64,000 nt of DNA from the NCBI GenBank assembly GCA_020137815.1, contig CM035358.1, positions 4,671,614 to 4,735,613 on the forward strand, read 5' to 3'. Every line of letters begins with the position of its first letter. Position 1 is the stretch's first letter. The notes under the pieces were generated by a model. It was not told the DNA's origin and made no database searches. It was given only the letters and a program-made list of their open reading frames with translations. Origin of the DNA: Hormiphora californensis (Eukaryota; Ctenophora; Tentaculata; Cydippida; Pleurobrachiidae). This document shows, piece by piece, positions 33,290 to 64,000 of this stretch. The translations under genes and the position numbers were made by a program.

Positions 33290-35901
33290 ATGCACAATGA
33301 ACCACCGGAAGAAGCCGTGAGGGACCCATTAACACTCACTCCCCGACCCCCACGGATCTCAAAACGAAAGAGGGCCTTCTCAGAACCGGGAACTACAAAT
33401 CCTTGGCCACCACTCGGACATGATCGGATCCCGGAATTACAGCCTACTCAAGATGGTGGAGTATCGTGGTGGCGGTACCTGGTTAAACCCCACGTTATAA
33501 TAGTTATCCTCTCTATCATACTGCTTTTTACCCCCTCACCTACAACATGGCTGGACGGGTTAGGAGGTGGGAGGAGGGTGAATGAGGGGCAGAAGAAGAG
33601 GATAGATGTGGTGAAACAAGTTCCTTTTGTCGTCCTACCAGAACCAGGTTAGTAGGCTGGTGTACATAACGTCTCCTGTTTCGGCCATGAAATTGGTGGC
33701 TGATAATATTAACATGTCAGAGTACAAGTTGAATCTGAGTTCTATCCACAGCAGTAACCGACCGAAACAAGTAAACAACCAATCAGAACTCGTTATTTAG
33801 GTCACGTGACTGGTTATTAGCCAATCAGGGACCAGTATTTCCTGGTTCGGTCGGTTCTTGATCCACAGCTTTCTTTACAGTGAAACCGCTAAAATCGGAG
33901 GTAATGCAACTGTTAGAGGCGGCCAAGAGAATGAAGGATAGTGCTAAGATAGAGAAAGCAGATAAACTTTACAGCCAGGCTCTCCACTTTGCACCCGATC
34001 ACCCTGAAATACTCGGTATGTGAAATGACTGGTTTTATAATGTACCCGGACATATATATAATCATTTCCACAATCTGCAATTATTATTAATCTCTTTTTA
34101 TCCTGCCCCCCCCCCCTTCCTCCAGTTCAGTATGCTGAGTTTTTGGAGAAAGAAAAGAAAGATGTGGTTACTGCGGATAGCTTGTATAGTAAAGTTTTAA
34201 AACGAGATCCAACAAACAAGGCAGCGCTTCTTCGACACCAGGTACAAACATTATTATATGCCTCACACCTTTTATTATTTAAGAAAGTTCCTGAAACAAC
34301 TTCTGTTTGCTGCTATGTTTTTACTTTATAGATGGCCCCAAATTTAACTTGTCCACAAATCCATGGGGATGAGACATGGGTGATATACCTCCCCCTAACT
34401 CCCTCCTCTCCTTCAGATAAATCTACCACAAGTCCAGGCTATAGATCACAAGCACTATCGGGCAATTGAGGCGAAACGATTTGCCCTCTCCCAGATAGCC
34501 CCTGGAAACATGGCCTTTAGACGGGCTAAGAAGGAGTTTTACTTTCAGCTAATTTATCATAACAATGCCATCGAGGGTGAGTTGGGGTGTGTCGAAATAA
34601 TGAAAAGATACCAAGAGTAGTTGATTTTCAGCTTTTGTTTAGATGTTTTTATTATCTGTTGGCTACTGGAGTCGAAGTCCTGGACCAAAGCGACTCGAAA
34701 ATTACTTCATTGCACTTTTGTCTCCTGCATATATATTTTACTCAATTCACTCTTTAGGGAACACGATGACGCTGTCCATGACCCGCAGTGTCCTTGAAAC
34801 GGGTCGTGCTATTGGTGGACAGAGTATACAGGAACACAACGAGATTATTGGAATGGACTCAGCTCTGCACTTTCTGAATGGAACAATGTTGGGTGTCAAC
34901 AATCCGCTGGACATTCAAACTATACTGGATATCCATACTAAATTACTAGGTGAGAGCGGGTTATATCCACACTAAATTACTAGGTGAGTGGGATATATCC
35001 ACACTAAATTACTAGGTGAGCGGGTTATATCCACACTAAATTACTAGGTGAGTGGGATATATCCACACTAAGCTACCTAGGTGAGAGCGGGATATATCCA
35101 CACTAAGCTACCTAGGTGAGAGCGGGTGGCTGATTTGTGAGTGTGGATTCCTCATTAATTGTTTGTTGGTATGTCTGTTTACCCTTCATACCAACCCCGG
35201 CCCCCATCAAATGATAACCCCCCTCTCTGAAACACATTACATTACTTGAACACCCCCAGGTCACGTTGATCCGATGAACGCAGGTCGTTACCGGACCCAC
35301 CAGGTCTACGTAGGGAACTTTGTACCGCCCAAAGCTGAGGATGTTCCAGCTCTGATGACCGACCTGGTGGCATGGTTGAACAGTGCGGAGGCGTGGTCAC
35401 TTCACCCCGTGGAGTATGCTGCAATAGCCCACTATAGACTGGTTTATATTCACCCCTTTGTGGATGGTAATGGACGGACTAGCAGGCTGTTGATGAACCT
35501 GAGGTTAATCCAGGCTGGATATCCGCCTGTTATTATCAAAGTGGAGGACAGGTAAATATCCGCATAAATAATGTAGAAAATTAAAAGAATTAGGAAATTA
35601 AGAGTAGATTTGAATACCATGGAGCTTTTATACAATACACTGCTATCCTTTAATTTTCTCCTTCACTAGGTTCAAATACTACGAGGCACTAGAGGAAGCG
35701 AACAGTGGCGACATCAGACCATTTATCCGTTTTGTGGCACAATGTACGGAGACCAGTCTGGATGGATATTTAGATAGTCTGGGGATTGAGAAGGAACACT
35801 TGAAACATGATCAGGGAGGTCCTCCTTCTTCATCTGATCACGTGACATTTAGTGATGGGGAGGAGGAGATAAGAGACCGAGATGACGTCATTTCGTTGTG
35901 A
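33290..35901 (+). CDS. FICD: FICD protein adenylyltransferase
   Basis: Seven exons join to 494 residues: 33290-33647, 33881-34015, 34126-34241, 34417-34576, 34758-34949, 35260-35551 and 35670-35901. The order is a cytosolic N-terminus, one membrane segment ([13 protein letters not shown]), two TPR-like repeats, the inhibitory helix with AIEGNTMTL, and a Fic domain with the catalytic loop [20 protein letters not shown] is a type II ER membrane enzyme that AMPylates and de-AMPylates the chaperone BiP. The inhibitory Glu and catalytic His are both present. The ATG at 33290 is the first in frame; the leader before it is pyrimidine-rich. The donor of exon 5 is copied several times in the following intron. 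An hAT-like MITE sits in intron 1. Confidence 0.95.
33752..33860. mobile_element. 109-bp hAT-like MITE with 8-bp target duplication
   Basis: Flanked by ATCCACAG on both sides (33744-33751 and 33861-33868). Tips are close to CAGGAACCGACCGAA and its inverse. Two further 109-bp copies are at 40155-40263 and 56484-56592. An 8-bp duplication is characteristic of hAT elements. It ends a few bases before the exon 2 polypyrimidine tract of FICD. Confidence 0.85.
34941..35121 (+). repeat. About 33-bp minisatellite built from the FICD exon 5 donor
   Basis: The last exon bases plus donor (AATTACTAG-GTGAG) recur about six times with ATATCCACACTAA spacers. Only the first copy follows the true exon. The later copies look like functional donors by sequence. 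Confidence 0.85.
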
Positions 35902-36373
35902 TAACTGCACGCGTGTAACCATGGTAACCACTACCATTGTGTAACTGTGGTAACCAGGAGAGTGTAACCATGGTTGCACAATGTGAGTGGTTATTATGGA
36001 AACATTGTGTGTTATTGTTTTTAGTATTTGTGGGATTTGTTATGCACAGAAAATCAATAGCTATTTATTCAGTAGATACCTATAATTACTAACTACACAG
36101 TAATATTATTCGGGGGTTATACTAATACATAGATACATTAACAACTGAGAGGACTGTAATTCTCAGATTAGAAAAAATTTCTTTTTAATTCAGCTGTAAA
36201 TACAAAAATACAAAAGCAGTGAAATGCTTGTTTTAGTCACAATTGATTGCGTTTTACTTTGAAATGAACTACAAAATATAAAGATCGATTTGAGAAATAA
36301 TCAGTGATTATTATTCTCAAATTATTCTCAAACTATTCTCAAATTATTCTCAAAACAATCACCGTTCTCAGTC
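35902..36373. other. FICD-RPAP1 intergenic region
   Basis: A 70-bp motif rich in GGTAACCA/TGTAACCATGG at about 35918-35990 recurs at about 36923-36990 in RPAP1 intron 2. ATTATTCTCAAA repeats occur at 36310-36355, just before the RPAP1 start. Confidence 0.5.
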
Positions 36374-58789
<22,416 letters not shown>

Positions 58790-59208
58790 ACAATTGGAAC
58801 ATGATCCTGATCAATTTGCTGGGTATGATCCGGGGGTGGTTGGCACTTTGCCCAGACCAGATCAAGGATGAGGTGTTGGTGTGGGGTGGTGTGGATGGGA
58901 GGAATGAGGCGAGGTGGTTGGAGAAACCACCACCTGGGAGACGTGAAATGATGGGACTGTAAACAATTGGAACATGATCCTGATCAATTTGCTGGGTATG
59001 ATCCGGGGGTGGTTGGCACTTTGCCCAGACCAGATCAAGGATGAGGTGTTGGTGTGGGGTGGTGTGGATGGGAGGAATGAGGTGTGGTGGTTGGAGAAAC
59101 CACCACCTGGGAGACGTGAAATGATGGGACTGTAAACAATTGGAACATGATCCTGATCAATTTAATTCTCGCCAGATCAGATGATGATATTTATCTTTTT
59201 ATCTATTA

Positions 59209-59331
59209 TGCCAAAAACTAACAGAAATTAGTTGGCTGGAAAGGTGACCATTTTGTTGTCAAACTGACACCTTTGCCCTCACCGGGTTTCATCATTATCT
59301 TTCCCTCTCTGATTTATATCTCTCTCTTTCA

Positions 59332-59401
<70 letters not shown>

Positions 59402-59542
59402 ATCTTTATCTCTCTCTTTCTATCTGATTTACCCCCTGATTTACCCCATCGATCATATCCGTAACCCGGGCCGGGCAAAGGTGTCAGTTTGACAACAAAA
59501 TGGTCACCTTTCCAGCCAACTAATTTCTGTTAGTTTTTGGCA
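59209..59542. mobile_element. Foldback element with a CT-repeat loop
   Basis: Arms of about 70 bp begin TGCCAAAAACTAACAG and are perfectly inverted at the other end. TA flanks both sides. The loop is almost entirely CT repeat. Confidence 0.75.
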
Positions 59543-61208
59543 TAATTGGGGTATATTTTTGGTATTTTCTGATGTGAAATACAATGTAAGACATGTCTGA
59601 ACGTGTAAAGACCGTCAGGAATCGCTAAAATACGAAAATTTCAATTTTGACGTCATTATGACGTCATAGCGTGACGTCACGACGTTATAACGTCAAGATA
59701 GGGATACATTATTATCAGGCTCATCTAGATAAAGATGCTGACCAAGTTTGAGATCGATTGGACAAGATTTGAGGTCGCTCTGGCGAAAAACGCATTATCG
59801 TCATATCTATTTTCATACAGTCTTAACACTTCAGACGCGATTTGAGACCCTTAGAAATAGAGTTTCACAAATTCGCGATATAGTTTCTGAAAGTATAGAC
59901 GATTATCTTTCGTAAGTGCGGTCTCCGTTTTTCAATCAGAAGCCGTCTTCAGGGTGTAAATTGAGCTCAAAGAAATTTGGTTGATTTGAAAAAACTCTTA
60001 TCTTTATGACAGTTTGTTAAGACGTTCTGGTTGGACCTAGAACATGAAAACTATTCGTCTACACAATTTGAACGATTATCTTTCGAATGCAACAAACGAG
60101 AAGTGTCTATCTTATGTTGTTTTCTCTCAAAAATGATTATAAATTTGGTAAAAACAGCGTCTATCCATCACTGCGCTGGCAAGCGCAAAGGTGACCCCAT
60201 CCATCCCCCGAAAAAAAATTTCCCCCCAAAACGGACCGCTTGCTCACAGCGTATATATAGTTATTTCATACTTTTAGCCCATTTTGGCACTTTTTGACAT
60301 GCCATAACTCCCGAACCGGAAGAGCTAGGAAGCTGAAATTTTGTACTTAGAAGCTTCTTGTAGACCTCTATCGATGGTAAAAATTTCAAGTAGCTAGCTC
60401 TTTTTGTTCAAAAGTTATAACACCACCCCCAAAACAGAAAATTCAGTGTGGGGATAACTAGGTTGATATATATATATATATATGTATAGACGCTTTGTTA
60501 CCATCCGTTTGGTCCCAGTTTGAGACGAACCAGACATCGTACGACCTTAAACCAAGCGGCATTCGACAGATAATTGTCTCGTGCATGTACCCATCTGGGT
60601 GGAGACTCTCCATCTTAGCTATGACGCGCGCAATGACGTCACGAGTGACGTCATTGCGCGAGACCGACTAACTTTTTTCAAACGCCTCTAGCACCCTAAA
60701 GACGTGTTCCGATTTCTGATTTGACGAAAAATCGTTACCGGCAAATTGTCTGAACTTTCAGATACTATATTGTGAATTTTCGTAGCTTATCATTTTGAGC
60801 CCTTAAATCGCGTCAAAAGTCAAAAATTTGACGAAAAATTCAGCAAATTCAACGTTTTTCGAGCAAAAACTCCCTTTCCTGACCACTGTGGTCAATGAAA
60901 CTTTACAAGCTCCTTTGGGGTATTGATTCAAAATATATCGTGATGCAATTACGTCGTTACGACGTCACTAATTACGTCAAATGACGTCATTACGACGTCT
61001 AAAATACGATCGCATCATTTCGACAATATTACATCATGAAATAATCTCATGCTACGATTAGAAACCAAAAAGGGACCTAAATTAAGCCAAAAACTAATTG
61101 AAATTAGTTGGCGGGAAAGGTGACCCACTTACACCTTTGCCTGCTGCCGGGATCAGGGATATAAGAGGTGAATATAATGGAATAAGGCAGTGAAAGAGAG
61201 TTTGATAG

Positions 61209-61267
<59 letters not shown>

Positions 61268-61820
61268 GAGAGACAGAGAGAGAGAGCGAGAGAGAATGAG
61301 AGAGAATGAGAGAGAGAGACAGGGACAGGAGAGAGTTCGTGGTGATACCCGGCAGTAGCAAAAGGTGTAAGTGGGTCACCTTTCCCGCCAACTAATTTCA
61401 ATTAGTTTTTGGCTTATAGATAGATACATAGATAGATAGATAGACCCGGGACATTTATTGCTTTTTTCACGATGCCATATCTCTAAAACTAAAAGAGATA
61501 GAGACTTGCCCTTTTAAACTGCAGTAGATCTAGACTATGTGACACTGTATACCAAATTTCAGACCGATCGGTGCAGTGGGGGCCTCCCTATGGGCGTCGC
61601 AAAATGCCATTTTTGGCTAAAAACTTAAAAAAGTTATTACTGCACTCTGGCACGCGCGGCTGGGGGGAGGGGATGGTCACCTTTGCGCTTGCCAGCGCAG
61701 TGACTTTTACTTTTAGTAACTTATTCTTTTTTATCATTCAAAACGGTTGTAGTTTCTCTCTTTCAATAGTACAAATTGTCACAACGATTGCTCAAATAAC
61801 AATTCCCTCCCACCAGCGCT
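59543..61820. other. Gene-free stretch rich in inverted repeats and TGACGTCA motifs
   Basis: No gene seen. A larger inverted pair (CACTGCGCTGGCAAGCGC at about 60168 and its inverse ending about 61703) encloses a second CT/GA-loop foldback (61085-61424). TGACGTCA or close variants cluster at 59648-59690, 60622-60660 and 60950-61005, including a perfect palindrome around GCAATGACGTCACGAGTG. Confidence 0.6.
61085..61424. mobile_element. Foldback element with a GA-repeat loop
   Basis: Arms beginning AGCCAAAAACTAATTG are inverted at the right end and TA flanks both sides. It is related to 59209-59542 (shared GGAAAGGTGACC block), with a GA loop of about 110 bp. Confidence 0.75.
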
Positions 61821-64000
61821 ATGTTTTCCCTTCGCTCCCTGGTTGATAAAGTTAGCGAGTTGAAATCAGAGATTTCTGACCGTCTCGCTATCACTCCCTC
61901 CCCAGATGAACTACATCAGAACATACCAGATACCATGATGGATCCTGGTGATGACGGGACTGATCTCTTTGTTGGTTAGTTCTTGTGTTGGATATCTCCC
62001 TACTTCTATAACATCACTCAATATACTGACATACTCCATTTGACCCACTTCCCAGCCCCTCTTTTCCTGGCTCCTCCCATCCGCTAACCCTTTCCCAATT
62101 CCCACCTGTGCAGATTTCCTATCCTAATTAGGGGTTAGGCCTAACCCCCTCTCTCTATTTCCACTACCCTAATCCGTTTTCCCTGTCCCCAGGTGCAAAT
62201 CTCCTCCCCTAACCCTTTTCCTGTCCCCAGGTGCAAATCTCCCCTAACCCTTTTCCTGTCCCCAGGTGCAAATCTCCTCCCCTAACCCTTTTCCTGTCCC
62301 CAGGTGCAAATCTCCTCCCCTAACCCTTTTCCTGTCCCCAGGTGCAAATCTCCTCCCCTAACCCTTTTCCTGTCCCCAGGTGCAAATCTCCTCCCCTAAC
62401 CCTTTTCCTGTCCCCAGGTGCAAATCTCCCCTAACCCTTTTCCTGTCACCAGGTGCAAATCTCCTCCCCTAACCCTTTTCCTGTTCCCAGGTGCAAATCT
62501 CCTCCCCTAACCCTTTTCCTGTCCCCAGGTGCAAATCTCCTCCCCTAACCCTTTTCCTGTTTCCAGGTGCAAATCTCCTCCCCTAACCCTTTTCCTGTTC
62601 ACAGGTGCAAATCTCCTCCCCTAACCCTTTTCCTGTCCCCAGGTGCAAATCTCCCCTAACCCTTTTCCTGTTCACAGGTGCAAATCTCCTCCCCTAACCC
62701 TTTTCCTGTCCCCAGGTGCAAATCTCCCCTAACCCTTTTCCTGTCCCCAGGTGCAAATCTCCTCCCCTAACCCTTTTCCTGTCCCCAGGTGCAAATCTCC
62801 TCCCCTAACCCTTTTCCTGTCCCCAGGTGCAAATCTCCTCCCCTAACCCTTTTCCTGTTCACAGGTGCAAATCTCCCCTAACCCTTTTCCTGTTCACAGG
62901 TGCAGATCTTCTCTTCTCAAACCCCCTCTCTATTCCCTGCAACTAACCCCACTTCTACCCCTTCCTGAAGGTGCAGATCTCCTCTTCTCAAACCCCCTCT
63001 CTATTCCCTGCAACTAACCCCACTTCTACCCCTTCCTGCAGGTGCAGATCTTCTCTTCTCAAACCCCCTCTCTATTCCCTGCAACTAACCCCACTTCTAC
63101 CCCTTCCTGCAGGTGCAGATCTTCTCTTCTCAAACCCCCTCTCTATTCCCTGCAACTAACCCCACTTCTACCCCTTCCTGCAGGTGCAGATCTTCTCTTC
63201 TCAAACCCCCTCTCTATTCCCTGCAACTAACCCCACTTCTACCCCTTCCTGCAGGTGCAGATCTTCTCTTCTCAAACCCCCTCTCTATTCCCTGCAACTA
63301 ACCCCACTTCTACCCCTTCCTGCAGGTGCAGATCTTCTCTTCTCAAACCCCCTCTCTATTCCCTGCAACTAACCCCACTTCTACCCCTTCCTGCAGGTGC
63401 AGATCTTCTCTTCTCAAACCCCCTCTCTATTCCCTGCAACTAACCCCACTTCTACCCCTTCCTGCAGGTGCAGATCTCCTCTTCTCAAACCCCCTCTCTA
63501 TTCCTTGTATAGTTGCAGATCTTTTAACCCCACTTCTACCCCTTACTCCAGGTGCAGATCTGCTCCACAAGTACCAGGAGGCCTGGGAGGATATCCACCG
63601 AACTACCATGACCCAATCCACATCTGCCATAACCACCGCAGACAAGATAACCACTCTCCACAGGTGGTTAAACCACCAAAACACCCTGATAACCACCCTC
63701 ACCAACAGTCTGGAGGATATTCCCCGGTTAGCGGGGGTGTTGGATAGTTGTGTGGGAGTTGTCAGGGAAACAGGACTCAACATTTCATCTCTGATAGTGG
63801 AGTTAGATAAACTCGAGGCAGATTGTGATAAACTACATACAGAACGGTTAAAATCGGTCCACCGTTTCCACTTGAATTCCTACCGGGAGGAGCGGCTACG
63901 GGAGCTCAACCAGCGGAAAACACTAATGGAGAAGTCACATCACGAATCTCTAAAAGTCAAGGCATTGAAAGAGTGCATGGCAATGACAGAACGGCAAAGC
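61821..64000 (+). CDS. DTNBP1: Dysbindin (DTNBP1), 3' end beyond window
   Basis: Exon 1 is 61821-61974 (51 codons). Exon 2 starts at 63552 and is open to the window end. The first exon (MFSLRSLVDKVSELKSEISD) matches the dysbindin N-terminus in style; exon 2 opens GADLLHKYQEAWEDIH, the equivalent of the vertebrate LLSRYEDTWAALH segment, and continues as a long coiled coil. Dysbindin is a subunit of BLOC-1, which sorts cargo to lysosome-related organelles. The 1.58-kb intron is mostly tandem repeats made of copies of the exon 2 acceptor. The remaining C-terminus is not in the window. Confidence 0.85.
62185..62898 (+). repeat. About 38-bp minisatellite, 19 copies, carrying acceptor-like sites
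   Basis: The unit holds CCCCAGGTGCAAATCTCCTC and CCTAACCCTTTTCCTGT; a few units lack four bases. Every unit has a pyrimidine tract, CAG and the GTGCAAATCT start that resembles dysbindin exon 2. Confidence 0.95.
62899..63510 (+). repeat. 71-bp minisatellite, about nine copies, each with the dysbindin exon 2 acceptor
   Basis: Each unit holds CAGGTGCAGATCTTCTCTTC and a pyrimidine-rich remainder. The first codons after each CAG would read GADLL, identical to the true exon start at 63552, then run into a stop after 16 codons. Confidence 0.95.

Noticed and set aside
62899-63510. CRISPR-like regular repeat array with identical open frames
   Set aside because: There are no unique spacers; the whole 71-bp unit repeats, and the DNA is clearly from an animal. 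The open frames are products of the repeat.

Overview
The window is eukaryotic nuclear DNA from an animal. Nearly every gene is split by short GT-AG introns. The gene set includes animal or eukaryotic families: deltex, PLRG1, vault PARP (PARP4), WDR1/AIP1, FICD, RPAP1, dysbindin, sushi and kringle proteins, and an LDLR-A-repeat rhodopsin-type receptor. Gene density, nesting of genes inside introns, and many small foldback/MITE elements suggest a compact non-bilaterian genome (ctenophore- or cnidarian-like). That placement is inference only. All exon coordinates were derived by hand from reading frame, splice signals and remembered family similarity; no search was run.

Layout. 0.8-7.4 kb (+): 5'-incomplete secreted protein with one unassigned N-terminal domain and six sushi domains, introns full of DNA-element debris. 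8.6-12.3 kb (+): PHD plus four C2H2 fingers. 12.7-13.5 kb (+): small unrecognised acidic/basic protein. 13.8-15.7 kb (+): deltex (two WWE, RING, DTC). 16.1-19.1 kb (+): PLRG1 with an unusual TPGR-rich N-terminus. 19.8-29.3 kb (-): vault PARP with three ubiquitin-like folds, the last a near-perfect ubiquitin ending LRLRGG, and an Hsp70 substrate-binding-like C-terminus. 30.1-30.7 kb: retroelement fragment. 30.9-32.7 kb (+): intronless WDR1. 33.3-35.9 kb (+): FICD. 36.4-58.8 kb (+): RPAP1, whose introns hold four other genes: a kringle mini-gene (-), an LDLR-A/7TM receptor (+), a short 7TM receptor (-) and a decaying inverted copy of the LDLR-A receptor (-). 59-61.8 kb: foldback elements and a cluster of TGACGTCA palindromes. 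61.8-64 kb (+): dysbindin, running off the end.

The most interesting observations are: (1) the PARP4-ubiquitin-Hsp70 fusion, with deltex a few kilobases away (deltex and PARP9 act together on ubiquitin in vertebrates); (2) a UGG-UGA site, identical in both LDLR-A receptor copies, where a +1 frame change exactly restores an LDLR-A repeat; (3) repeated tandem duplication of splice sites together with the first or last exon codons in at least five genes, reaching about 28 copies at the dysbindin acceptor; (4) an in-frame UGA in an otherwise splice-consistent PARP4 C-terminus; and (5) RPAP1 as a host for four nested genes.

No tRNA, rRNA or CRISPR array was recognised. Some gene ends are uncertain (the sushi gene at both ends, the PARP4 C-terminus, and the middle and 3' end of RPAP1) and are marked as such.
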